NCBI GenBank assembly: GCA_003130845.1
Contig: QEXW01000102.1
Location: forward strand, 1 to 60,814
From: Anaerolineae bacterium
GTDB taxonomy: Bacteria; Chloroflexota; Anaerolineae; Anaerolineales; Villigracilaceae
DNA length: 60,814 nt
Direction: 5' to 3'
In this document: piece by piece, positions 1 through 7,538 of the stretch
Position numbering within the stretch: position 1 is the first letter of the stretch
Layout: every line of letters begins with the position of its first letter
The notes under the pieces: model-generated
What the model was told of the DNA's origin: nothing
The model's input: the letters and a program-made list of their open reading frames with translations, nothing else
The model's database searches: none
Made by a program: the position numbers and the translations under genes

Positions 1-977
1 ATGCGCGGGTCGAGCAGGGCCAGCAGGACATCGGAAACGAAGGTGCCGATGACGGTGAGGACGCTCAACAAGAGCAGGAAACCGGCGGCAACGTACATAT
101 CTTGCTGCGCCAGCGCGTTGTACAACACCGGGCCGGAGGTGGGCAGGTTGAGAACAATGGCCACAATGACCTCGCCGGAGATGAGACCGGGTAGCATCCA
201 GCCCAGGGTGCTGACGAACGGATTGAGCGCATGGCGGACGGGATATTTCCAGAGCAGGCGTGCTTCTGAAAGTCCTTTGGCGCGGGCGGTATCCACATAG
301 GGCTTATTTAATTCATCGAGCAGATTGGCGCGCAGGGTGCGAATCAGCCCCGCCGTGCCGCCAACGCCAATCACCACCATCGGAATCCAAACATGCTGGA
401 GCAAATCCAACATTCTCTCCACGCTCCATGGAGCGTTGGCGAACTCTTTGGAATACAGGCCGATAGCGGCTACCCCAAAGTATTTGTAAGAGATATACAA
501 ACACACCAGCGCCAGCAGGAAACTCGGCACAGCCAGGCCAACGAACCCGATGCCGCTGATGATGTAATCGCCGATGGAATATTTTTTGACCGCTGAGTAA
601 ATCCCGATGGGCAGGGAGACTATCCAAACGAACATGAACGAGGAAAGCGAGAGCAGGAAAGTCGCCGGCAGCCGCTCAGAAATGATTTTGATGGCGTCCT
701 CGCGAAACGTGAACGAGTAACCAAATTCGCCGCGCAGGATGATTTTGCCTATCCATTTGATATATTGGACCGGCATTGGGTCATCCAAACCATACAAATC
801 TTTGAGCTTTTGCACGGTGGCCGGGTCGGGCGATTGCCCACCCTGCGAAGTCATGCGGGTGATTAACTGGTCCACATAATCACCGGGCGGCAGTTGGATG
901 ATAATGAAGGCCAGAATGGAGATGATGAAGACCGTAAAAATCATCGTCACGAACCGGCGCAAGAGAAATTGACGCAT
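1..977 (-). CDS. ABC transporter permease, DppB/OppB type (3' end cut by the window)
   Basis: Inner-membrane permease of a family-5 (peptide/nickel/oligosaccharide) importer. The frame begins at an ATG at 975-977 behind a good ribosome-binding site (AAGGTGAG) and runs 325 codons to the window edge. It starts MRQFLLRRFVTMIF, has the typical first membrane segment, the periplasmic PGD segment after it, further hydrophobic segments, and the EAA cytoplasmic loop (YVDTARAKGLSESRLLW) that docks on the ATPase. The last visible residues, ALLDPR, are the normal C-terminus of this family, so only a few residues are missing. It follows the lipoprotein gene at 1035-3086 on the same strand and very probably forms one operon with it; further permease and ATPase genes would lie to the left. 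The substrate cannot be read from the sequence. Confidence 0.93.
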   Translation of the reverse strand, partial: MRQFLLRRFVTMIFTVFIISILAFIIIQLPPGDYVDQLITRMTSQGGQSPDPATVQKLKDLYGLDDPMPVQYIKWIGKIILRGEFGYSFTFREDAIKIISERLPATFLLSLSSFMFVWIVSLPIGIYSAVKKYSIGDYIISGIGFVGLAVPSFLLALVCLYISYKYFGVAAIGLYSKEFANAPWSVERMLDLLQHVWIPMVVIGVGGTAGLIRTLRANLLDELNKPYVDTARAKGLSEARLLWKYPVRHALNPFVSTLGWMLPGLISGEVIVAIVLNLPTSGPVLYNALAQQDMYVAAGFLLLLSVLTVIGTFVSDVLLALLDPR

Positions 978-998
978 AGCTCACCTTCTTAGAGGGGG

Positions 999-1030
999 GC
1001 CTGCCCCGGCCCTTGCGGACCGGAGCAGGC
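999..1030 (-). other. Intercistronic stem-loop between binding protein and permease
   Basis: GCCTGC (999-1004) and CCGG (1006-1009) pair with CCGG (1020-1023) and GCAGGC (1025-1030), giving a stem of 6 plus 4 pairs with one opposed mismatch. No T-run follows on the minus strand, so it is not a terminator. Such hairpins after binding-protein genes commonly stabilise the upstream message, so that the binding protein is made in excess over the permease; that role is inferred here. Confidence 0.55.
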
Positions 1031-1034
1031 AATG

Positions 1035-3086
1035 CTATGGAGGAGAAACCGAAGAGTATTGTTTGATGTACCACTGTTCGGGGTACAGAATTTTGAACAC
1101 GCCTTCAATCCAGCCAACATACCAGGAGTCGGCGAAGTTACCAATGCGCGCGTTGTAAGGTTGCAGGCTGGTGCCGCCCTGGTAGCCGCCAATGCCGTAG
1201 AACTGCTCGGTGGCAAATTCGATGACTTTCTTCATCGCGGCAATTTGCTCTTCCTGGGTGGGCTTGGAGATGGCGTCATTGTACTGCTGGCGGGCATCCA
1301 ACACCCACTGCGGGGGTTCCACTTCGCCTTCGATGCCGGTCGTGCCGCGCTGCTTGAACCACCACAAGTTCCAGCCGTTGCTGTAGTGACCGTATTGCTC
1401 AAAGGGGACGTAGTTGCGCGGGTCGAGCATGGCGGTCAGGCCGGCGCCGCCTTCACCGGTGCTGAGGAAGGCTTCCACCTGGTTGGTCTTCCAGACGGTC
1501 TCCCACTGCTGGTCGGGCATGGCGTTCATCTGGGCATCCAGGCCAACTGCGCGCAGGTATTCGACGGTCTTTTCGCCAACCTGGGTGTTGTTGGGAGCCC
1601 AAGTCCAGTTGTTGATAACAACCAAGATAATCTTGAAAGGCTTACCATCCGGGCCGAGGCGCATTCCGTTGGCGTCTTTGTTCGGCAGAACCTTATCGAG
1701 ATATTCGTTGGCTTTGGCCAGGTCGTATTCCAGGTATTGCTTGCTGCACTTTTCGTTGAAGAGCGGCGAGGATGGCTGCGGACAAATCTGCGAGGGATAG
1801 CCCTGACCCTGATTGAACAGGTCAATCAATTCTTCGCGGTTGATGGCATACGAAACACCGATGCGGAAGTTCTTATCAGAGAAAACGGCGCCTTTTTCGG
1901 GGTGAGTCCAGTTGAATTGCAATACATAACCGTTTGCGCCATCGCCAAGCATTTCGCTTAGAGCTAGTTTACCGGCATCAGCAGCTTCGATATATTGCGG
2001 GCGGGCATCGGAGGGCGGGTCTTTGATGAGGTCAATATCGCCATTCAGCAGGGCCAGCAGGCGCGCCTGGTCATCCTGGAAGGAAGTGCCGACTAGCTTG
2101 TCAATGTATGGCAGCTGATTGCCCTTGTCGTCCACTTTCCAATAATAGGGGTTGCGTTCCATGACAATGGTCGTGCCAGCGCCCAACGGTTGGACAACGC
2201 GCCAAGGGCCAATGGTGGGGAGGTCAGGGTTGCGGAAGAAGGCCGCATCGGGGTCACCCCAGTTGGCAGGGGCTTTGGCGAAGAACAGCGCTACCCAGCT
2301 TTCTTGCCCTTCGGCTTTTACTAATTCATCAATCTTATCGTTGTATTTGGCATGGAATTGCTTGAGGTAGTGTTTAGGATACATGGCAAACTGGCGGCCC
2401 TGCCACTCGGCCAAAATCATGGGGAAAGTGCCATAGGACTTGGGGAAGATGAATTTGACGGTGTAATCATCCACCTTCTCGAACTTAAAGTCCTTAGCCA
2501 TGTCGCTTGGGCACCAGTCTGCGCCAAAGCCAGCCGGGCTCAGGTCGGGGTCCATCAAGAAGTCTTCAACGTAGAAAGCAATGTCGTCGGCGGTGAAGGG
2601 TTCGCCATCACTCCACTTCATGCCCTTGCGCAGTTTAGCAGTCCAGACCGACGAGTCGGCGTTGGCATCCAGGCTTTCGAGAATATTCGGTTCGACGCCG
2701 GAGAAGTCGGGCTTCCAGCTAGTCAGGTGCTCCCAGCCGGCCAAGTAGAGCATACCGCCCCAGGCGGCGCTGCCACCCGTGAAGCCGAATTGCAATTCGC
2801 CGCCATAGACACCGGTCTCTTTGAAGGGCGTCACGACGCGCGGGTTTTCGGGCAGGCGTTCGTCAACAGGCGGGAGTTTGCCAGCCTGAACCAGTTCTGC
2901 GGTCATCGGCGATTCGTTGTACTTCGAAGCAGGAGCGATGGGCTGTTCAGCCGTCGGGGCTTCGGTTGCCTGGGCGGGCGCAGCGGGTTGAGTGGGTTGT
3001 TCAGCCACAGGGGTTGGTTGCCCGCAAGCGCTCAGCACAAAAGCAAACGCGAGCAAAAGGCTCAGCAAGATATTAAGTTTACGCAT
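1035..3086 (-). CDS. ABC transporter substrate-binding lipoprotein, family 5
   Basis: Extracytoplasmic lipid-anchored binding protein for the importer whose permease follows. The start is set by ATG at 3084-3086 with TTTGGAGG upstream, and the protein then opens with a signal peptide and lipobox (LSAC, Cys21). A longer frame to 3206 exists but its extra 40 residues would destroy the signal peptide. After a Thr/Pro/Ala/Gln/Glu-rich linker (about residues 22-55) comes the family-5 fold with TAKLRKGMKWSDGEPFTADD near residue 155, the usual signature region. At 683 residues it is larger than most dipeptide-binding members and in the range of the family-5 proteins that bind oligosaccharides. LacI regulators directly upstream also point to a sugar ligand, but this is inference. 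Confidence 0.93.
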   Translation of the reverse strand: MRKLNILLSLLLAFAFVLSACGQPTPVAEQPTQPAAPAQATEAPTAEQPIAPASKYNESPMTAELVQAGKLPPVDERLPENPRVVTPFKETGVYGGELQFGFTGGSAAWGGMLYLAGWEHLTSWKPDFSGVEPNILESLDANADSSVWTAKLRKGMKWSDGEPFTADDIAFYVEDFLMDPDLSPAGFGADWCPSDMAKDFKFEKVDDYTVKFIFPKSYGTFPMILAEWQGRQFAMYPKHYLKQFHAKYNDKIDELVKAEGQESWVALFFAKAPANWGDPDAAFFRNPDLPTIGPWRVVQPLGAGTTIVMERNPYYWKVDDKGNQLPYIDKLVGTSFQDDQARLLALLNGDIDLIKDPPSDARPQYIEAADAGKLALSEMLGDGANGYVLQFNWTHPEKGAVFSDKNFRIGVSYAINREELIDLFNQGQGYPSQICPQPSSPLFNEKCSKQYLEYDLAKANEYLDKVLPNKDANGMRLGPDGKPFKIILVVINNWTWAPNNTQVGEKTVEYLRAVGLDAQMNAMPDQQWETVWKTNQVEAFLSTGEGGAGLTAMLDPRNYVPFEQYGHYSNGWNLWWFKQRGTTGIEGEVEPPQWVLDARQQYNDAISKPTQEEQIAAMKKVIEFATEQFYGIGGYQGGTSLQPYNARIGNFADSWYVGWIEGVFKILYPEQWYIKQYSSVSPP

Positions 3087-3156
3087 GGGTTCCTCCAAAT
3101 AGGTTGAAAAAGGTAGTCGGACCAAAAGTAGGGTAGTGATTTCTTTTCTCTCTGGT

Positions 3157-3166
3157 GGTGCGCACC
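3157..3166. promoter_or_regulatory. Candidate LacI-type operator upstream of the binding-protein gene
   Basis: A perfect 10-bp palindrome GGTGCGCACC with the central CG typical of LacI-family operators lies between the LacI gene and the binding-protein gene, 71 bp upstream of the latter. Only a short palindrome, so it may be chance. Confidence 0.3.
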
Positions 3167-3186
3167 TCCTGAAAGGAAGACAATCG

Positions 3187-4224
3187 TTAAAAAGAGGGAT
3201 GGGCAACGCTGTCGCGAATCACCAGGTCGGTAGAAAGGACCGTGGTAATTTTTGGCTGTAACGGATTACGTGCCCGTTCAATAAGCGCCTGTACGCCTAG
3301 CGACCCCATCCAGCTTTTGTGAACATGGATGGTGGTCAGTGCGGGTGTTGTTTCGCCAGCCAGGTCAATGTTATCGAAGCCAATGATGGAAATATCTTGC
3401 GGGACTTTCAGCCCCAATTCACGAATGGCGTTGAGCGCGCCGATAGCAGTTTCATCGTTGCAACAAAATAAGGCTGTGACTTGTCGCTCGTGTCCGAGCA
3501 GTTTCCAGGCAGCCTCCTGACCGCCCAAGCGAGAAAGCTCGGTCTCGACAATGAACGGAGACAACCCGTATTCGCTCAGTGTCTCCAAATAGCCGCGTTT
3601 TCGCTGGTGGATACTGGGCGGCGAGAGCGGATTCCAGCCGGCCAGCCCAATGCGGGTATGCCCATTCTCGATAAGATATGTGACCGCCTTTCGCGCACCG
3701 CCCAAGTTATCGGTCACAATGCTGTCGCATTGTAGGTTAGGCGCGTAACTATCCACCAACACAATCGGCAGGTCCGATTTGCGCCGCACCATTTGCACGG
3801 TGTCATCAATAAAAGCGCCTGCCATAATCAGACCGTCTATCTTTTGCTGGTCAATCATGGCAGGCCATTGCACGGGATGGTTGCTGGCATCGACTTCGAT
3901 ATTCGCTACCATCAGGCTGATGTTGTGGCGCTGACAGGTGTTGGTAACGCCTAACTGAATGCGTGAGTAGAAAGGGTTGATATTCCAGGCCAGACCCAAA
4001 TCGTGCTTAATCAACAGACCAATCACGCCAATCTGCATATCATTTTGTTGGCGCGGCTTCAATTTGAATGCATACCCGAGTGAAATGGCCACATCCATCA
4101 CCCGCGCGCGCGTTTCAGGCGAAACCGTTGGACGGTCATTCAGCGCCGCCGAGACGGTACCAACCGACACACCGGCGATTTCGGCGATTTCTTTGAGCGT
4201 GGGGGACGGAGCAGACGTGGACAT
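3187..4224 (-). CDS. LacI-family transcriptional regulator (proximal copy)
   Basis: DNA-binding repressor with an effector-sensing periplasmic-binding-protein-like domain. The N-terminal helix-turn-helix is LKEIAEIAGVSVGTVSAALN (about residues 11-30) followed by the hinge region YAFKLK; the C-terminal domain includes SDLPIVLVDSY, FCCNDETAIGALNAI and ISIIGFDNIDLA. The start is the ATG at 4224; an in-frame TTG at 4230 would add two residues. It lies 100 bp upstream of the binding-protein gene on the same strand, so it probably controls that importer, and palindromes at its own promoter suggest autoregulation. It is closely similar in organisation to the LacI gene at 4576-5610: both share IHVHK(S/N)WMG(S/I)LGV near the C-terminus, suggesting a tandem duplication. 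Confidence 0.93.
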   Translation of the reverse strand: MSTSAPSPTLKEIAEIAGVSVGTVSAALNDRPTVSPETRARVMDVAISLGYAFKLKPRQQNDMQIGVIGLLIKHDLGLAWNINPFYSRIQLGVTNTCQRHNISLMVANIEVDASNHPVQWPAMIDQQKIDGLIMAGAFIDDTVQMVRRKSDLPIVLVDSYAPNLQCDSIVTDNLGGARKAVTYLIENGHTRIGLAGWNPLSPPSIHQRKRGYLETLSEYGLSPFIVETELSRLGGQEAAWKLLGHERQVTALFCCNDETAIGALNAIRELGLKVPQDISIIGFDNIDLAGETTPALTTIHVHKSWMGSLGVQALIERARNPLQPKITTVLSTDLVIRDSVAHPSF

Positions 4225-4236
4225 TTTCAAATAAAA

Positions 4237-4301
4237 ATTGAATATTCATTTGAAATTTCAAATTTCAATTGAATATTAGCATTAAATTAACAAAAGTTCA
4301 A
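4237..4301 (-). promoter_or_regulatory. Promoter and operator cluster of the proximal LacI gene
   Basis: On the minus strand TTGAAC (4296-4301), a 17-bp spacer and TAATAT (4273-4278) form a good sigma-70-type promoter with a start site near 4266. Just downstream lies a perfect 16-bp palindrome, ATTTGAAATTTCAAAT (4248-4263). The decamer ATTGAATATT occurs twice, at 4237-4246 and 4268-4277, the second overlapping the -10 box, and TGAATATTCA (4239-4248) is itself palindromic. This arrangement would let a dimeric repressor block its own promoter. Which repressor binds is not known. Confidence 0.6.
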
Positions 4302-4575
4302 CAGAGTAACGCTCTCTATGACATTTGCCAGGACAAATTATGATTAAAGTCATATCATCTCAACAAAAAATGAGCCGTTTGGCTCGGTTGGGTTAACAAA
4401 CGATGAAGGAGTGGTAGGGGCTGCGTAAAACAATTTTTTTTGAAATTTCCCTCACCGCGACTTTCCCCCGCAGAAAGAGGGAATAACCTTAAGACAGCAT
4501 TAAACCCCTACCCTCGTGGGTAGGGGCAAGAGCGAGAACGGAGAATCAAATTTTGCAAAAAGTTCAGCGCAGAGC
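4302..4575. other. Non-coding spacer between the two LacI genes
   Basis: With 4231-4301 this completes the 345-base gene-free stretch. It is AT-rich near 4360-4450, with no credible reading frame, and holds a terminator-like hairpin at 4505-4526. I see nothing else in it. Confidence 0.6.
4497..4526 (-). terminator. Probable terminator after the distal LacI gene
   Basis: CCCCTACCC (4505-4513) and GGGTAGGGG (4518-4526) form a perfect 9-bp stem with a 4-base loop, about 50 bp after the stop of the LacI gene at 4576. On the minus strand it is followed only by TTTAAT, so termination may be weak. Confidence 0.5.
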
Positions 4576-5610
4576 CTAGTGACGTAGCGGGGCAGTGCTT
4601 TCGCGGATTACCAGCTGGGTTGAAACCAGCGTAGTGGACTTTGGCTTTTCAGGGTGTGCGGCGCGTTCGAGTAGTAAGCGCACGCCTAAAATGCCCATCC
4701 AATTTTTGTGAACGTGAATGGTGGTCAGTGGCGGGGAGAGTTCGCCGGCCAGAGCAATGTTATCGAAGCCAACCACCGAAACATCGTGCGGCACGTTCAA
4801 TCCCAACTCCTGTGCGGCGGCCATAGCGCCGGCAGCGGTATCATCATTGCAAGCAAACAGGGCGGTGATTTCAGGATGCTGTTTGAGTAAAACCAACGCT
4901 TCCCGATAGACCTCCGCACGAGAAAGCTTAGAATTCGCAACGTAGCGCGCGTCAAACAGCCCGTGTTCCCCCATCACCCGCATATATGTTTTGCGCCGCT
5001 CTAGAATGCTTGGCGGGCAACTCTCCTGTGAGCCAAGCAAGGCAATCCGGCGATGACCCAACGAAAGCAAGTGATTTAAAGCCAGCTCTACCCCTTGAAC
5101 GTTATCGGTGAGAATGCTATCGAAGGGAAGGCTAGGGGCGTAACTATCCACCAAGATGGTCGGCAAATTCAACTTTTGCTTGGCAGCATAAGCCGCTGCT
5201 TCGAGCTGGGTTCCCAAGAAAATCAGCCCATTGACCATCTGATTATCGAGCATGGCTGGCCACTCCACCGGGCGATTCTCGGGGTTCACTTCAATGCTTG
5301 AGACCATTAACCCTATGCCCAATTTGCGGCACTCCGTCTCAATACCAGAAATGATGTGACTATAAAACGGGTTGGCCAAGGCAGGTTCACCCACATCATG
5401 TTTACAAAGAACACCAATGACCGAAATTGTTGGCATGCGCTGAACAGCATGTTCGCGTCGCTCTTTCAGGACGTAGCCGAGGGTCCGTGCTGCGTCTAAC
5501 ACGCGACTGCGCGTTTCTTCCGTCACCTTGGGGTTGTTGTTCAGCGCCTGCGAGGCTGTCCCCACCGAAACCCCGGCCAGTTTGGCCACATCTTGCAATG
5601 TGATTGGCAT
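4576..5610 (-). CDS. LacI-family transcriptional regulator (distal copy)
   Basis: Second LacI-type repressor, 344 residues from the ATG at 5610. The helix-turn-helix ITLQDVAKLAGVSVGTASQA occupies about residues 3-22 and the effector domain follows with LPTILVDSYAPSLPFDSI, FACNDDTAAGAMAAA and VSVVGFDNIALAGE. An ATG at 5619 would add three residues, but the AAGG motif lies at the right distance for 5610. The close match to the neighbouring LacI protein, including IHVHKNWMG, indicates paralogues. The pair may sense two related sugars or cross-regulate. It is transcribed divergently from the acyl-CoA dehydrogenase gene. Confidence 0.93.
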   Translation of the reverse strand: MPITLQDVAKLAGVSVGTASQALNNNPKVTEETRSRVLDAARTLGYVLKERREHAVQRMPTISVIGVLCKHDVGEPALANPFYSHIISGIETECRKLGIGLMVSSIEVNPENRPVEWPAMLDNQMVNGLIFLGTQLEAAAYAAKQKLNLPTILVDSYAPSLPFDSILTDNVQGVELALNHLLSLGHRRIALLGSQESCPPSILERRKTYMRVMGEHGLFDARYVANSKLSRAEVYREALVLLKQHPEITALFACNDDTAAGAMAAAQELGLNVPHDVSVVGFDNIALAGELSPPLTTIHVHKNWMGILGVRLLLERAAHPEKPKSTTLVSTQLVIRESTAPLRH

Positions 5611-5632
5611 AACCAACATCCTTGTTTGCGTA

Positions 5633-5676
5633 ATAATCTGCGATGATTATACTTCGTTCCTTGCTCACGGTATAAT
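5633..5676. promoter_or_regulatory. Divergent promoters for the LacI and acyl-CoA dehydrogenase genes
   Basis: A perfect TATAAT faces left at 5646-5651 (for the LacI gene) and another faces right at 5671-5676 (for the dehydrogenase), only 19 bp apart, so polymerases bound at the two sites should exclude each other. Neither has a clear -35 box. The inverted repeat ATAATC (5633-5638) / GATTAT (5645-5650) overlaps the left-facing -10 box and is a candidate LacI operator. Confidence 0.55.
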
Positions 5677-5712
5677 AACCTAAGTTTCTCTCAATTTGCC
5701 GAAGGAGGAAGC

Positions 5713-6882
5713 ATGAGTGACCTGGCCATTTACCCGCTGAGCGAGGAACATAAAATGCTGCGTGATGCAGCGCGGGATTTTGCAAAGAAAGAAATCGCGC
5801 CGATTGCCGCTGCATTCGATGAAAGCGGCGAGTTTCCCCACCAAACCATCAAAAAGATGGGAGAAATGGGATTCATGGGCATCGAAGTGCCAGAAGAATA
5901 CGGCGGCGCAGGGATGGACACGCTGTCCTATGTCCTGGCGTTGGAAGAAATCTCGGCAGCCGATGCCTCGCACGGCGTCATCATGTCGGTCAACAACTCG
6001 CTATATTGCTATGGCCTTCTCAAATTTGGCACAGAAGCGCAAAAAAAGAAGTTCATCACACCGGTCGCTTCTGGCAAGGCGATTGGCGCCTACTCCTTAA
6101 CTGAGCCGATGAGTGGCTCCGATGCAGGCACGATGAAAAGCCGTGCCGTGCGGGACGGTGATTTTTATGTACTCAACGGGCGAAAATCTTGGGTCACCAG
6201 CGGCCCCGTTGCCGATTATATTGTGGTCTTTATGATGACCGACCCAGAAAAAAAGCACAAAGGCATTTCCGCTTTTCTAGTGGAAGGCAACACGCCTGGC
6301 CTGGTGCGCGGCAAGAAGGAGCCAAAACTCGGCATTCGCGCTTCCGCCACGAGCGAACTCATCTTTGAGGACTGCCGCGTGCCGGCCGAAAATTTGCTTG
6401 GAGCAGAAGGCGAAGGCTTCAAAATTGCGATGACGGTGCTAGATGCCGGTCGGATTGGCATTGCCGCCCAAGCACTCGGGATTGCCCGCGCCGCCTATGA
6501 AGCAGCACGTGAGTATGCCGCTCAACGACAGGCATTTGGTCAACCCATCGGCGCCTTTCAAGGCACCGGCTTTAAGATCGCTGATATGAAAACGCGCATC
6601 GAAGCCGCCCGGCTGCTGACCTATAATGCAGCTCTTAAGAAAGAGCGCGCCAAACAGACCGGCGAACGCTTTACGCAAGAAGCGGCAATGGCAAAGCTCT
6701 TTGCGTCCGAAACGGCCATGTACGTCACCCATGCTGCCGTGCAAATTCACGGCGGAATGGGGTATAGCAAAGAACTTCCAGTGGAACGCTACTTCCGCGA
6801 TGCCAAAATTACCGAAATTTATGAAGGGACCAGTGAAATTCAGCGCTTGGTGATTTCACGCGCCGAATTAGGATTTAAATAA
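5713..6882 (+). CDS. Acyl-CoA dehydrogenase
   Basis: FAD-dependent flavoprotein that introduces a trans-2 double bond into an acyl-CoA and passes electrons to ETF. Full length at 389 residues. The first family signature is seen as YSLTEPMSGSDAGTMKSRAV (about residues 134-153), the second as QIHGGMGYSKELPVERYFRD, and the catalytic base is Glu371 in YEGTSEIQR, the placement of short- and medium-chain enzymes. GAAGGAGGA precedes the ATG. It stands 6 bp before a methyltransferase gene on the same strand. The acyl-CoA carboxylase genes further downstream fit fatty-acid, branched-chain or propionate metabolism, but the chain-length preference cannot be read off. Confidence 0.95.
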   Translation: MSDLAIYPLSEEHKMLRDAARDFAKKEIAPIAAAFDESGEFPHQTIKKMGEMGFMGIEVPEEYGGAGMDTLSYVLALEEISAADASHGVIMSVNNSLYCYGLLKFGTEAQKKKFITPVASGKAIGAYSLTEPMSGSDAGTMKSRAVRDGDFYVLNGRKSWVTSGPVADYIVVFMMTDPEKKHKGISAFLVEGNTPGLVRGKKEPKLGIRASATSELIFEDCRVPAENLLGAEGEGFKIAMTVLDAGRIGIAAQALGIARAAYEAAREYAAQRQAFGQPIGAFQGTGFKIADMKTRIEAARLLTYNAALKKERAKQTGERFTQEAAMAKLFASETAMYVTHAAVQIHGGMGYSKELPVERYFRDAKITEIYEGTSEIQRLVISRAELGFK

Positions 6883-6887
6883 GCACA

Positions 6888-7538
6888 ATGCCGATCCAGT
6901 CTCCGCCTGACCTATGGGATACCTTCTGGGCCGAGCATGCCTCCCCCTCCAACCTATTTCACCGCCTGCTTTGGCTGGTGCGCTTCCTCTTTTCCAGCGC
7001 ATACGCTCAAAAAATGGCACAATTCGTTGGCAACCATCCCATTTCATCACTCCTCGAAGTGGGATGCGGCTCGGCACGCACCCTGCACTACTTGGAACAT
7101 CGCTTGGGCGCTAAAAAATGTTTTGCTTTCGATCTTTCGCCCCAAGCGATTAAACTAACACACACGCTCAGCCCACACTTTCACACTGCCGTTGCCAACG
7201 TGCTGGCCCTGCCCTTGCCCGCAGAGAGCATGGATGTCAGTTTTAGCATTGGTCTGATCGAACACTTTAGCCGTGAGACGGCACATGCCATGATGTGCGA
7301 AAAAGTCCGTGTTACGCGCAAGGGTGGGGTGGTGGCGGTGATGGTCCCGTGGAAAAGTTCCATCTATAACTTGCTGGTGCGGCGCGCCTTCGGCAAGTAT
7401 TGGCCATTTGGCGATGAATATCCCTTTCGGCGCAAGGAGCTGGCCGAGCTTTTACAAGTACTCGGTCTGCAAGAGATAACCGTTTTTGTCATTCATGGAA
7501 GCACTTTGCTTGGCATAGGCCGCAAACCAAACTTATGA
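6888..7538 (+). CDS. Class I SAM-dependent methyltransferase
   Basis: Rossmann-fold methyltransferase of 216 residues. Motif I is LLEVGCGSARTLHYLEH (about residues 50-66), the acidic motif II is FAFDLS, and FSIGLIEHFSR corresponds to the motif IV region. The acceptor is unknown. It begins 6 bp after the dehydrogenase stop and its own stop overlaps the start of the following glycosyltransferase (ATGA), so translational coupling with that gene is likely. This suggests a role in modifying a lipid-linked sugar or a surface glycan, which remains an inference. Confidence 0.85.
   Translation: MPIQSPPDLWDTFWAEHASPSNLFHRLLWLVRFLFSSAYAQKMAQFVGNHPISSLLEVGCGSARTLHYLEHRLGAKKCFAFDLSPQAIKLTHTLSPHFHTAVANVLALPLPAESMDVSFSIGLIEHFSRETAHAMMCEKVRVTRKGGVVAVMVPWKSSIYNLLVRRAFGKYWPFGDEYPFRRKELAELLQVLGLQEITVFVIHGSTLLGIGRKPNL

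Noticed and set aside
1032-1961. Long plus-strand frame of 309 codons
   Set aside because: It lies wholly antisense to the substrate-binding protein, has no ribosome-binding site and its product looks like a shadow of that gene's codon pattern.
2352-3107. 251-codon plus-strand frame
   Set aside because: Also antisense to the same lipoprotein gene; low-complexity Arg/Gly-rich end and no family resemblance.
5402-5815. 137-codon minus-strand frame across the divergent promoter region
   Set aside because: Overlaps a LacI gene, the promoters and the acyl-CoA dehydrogenase start; composition is that of a shadow frame.
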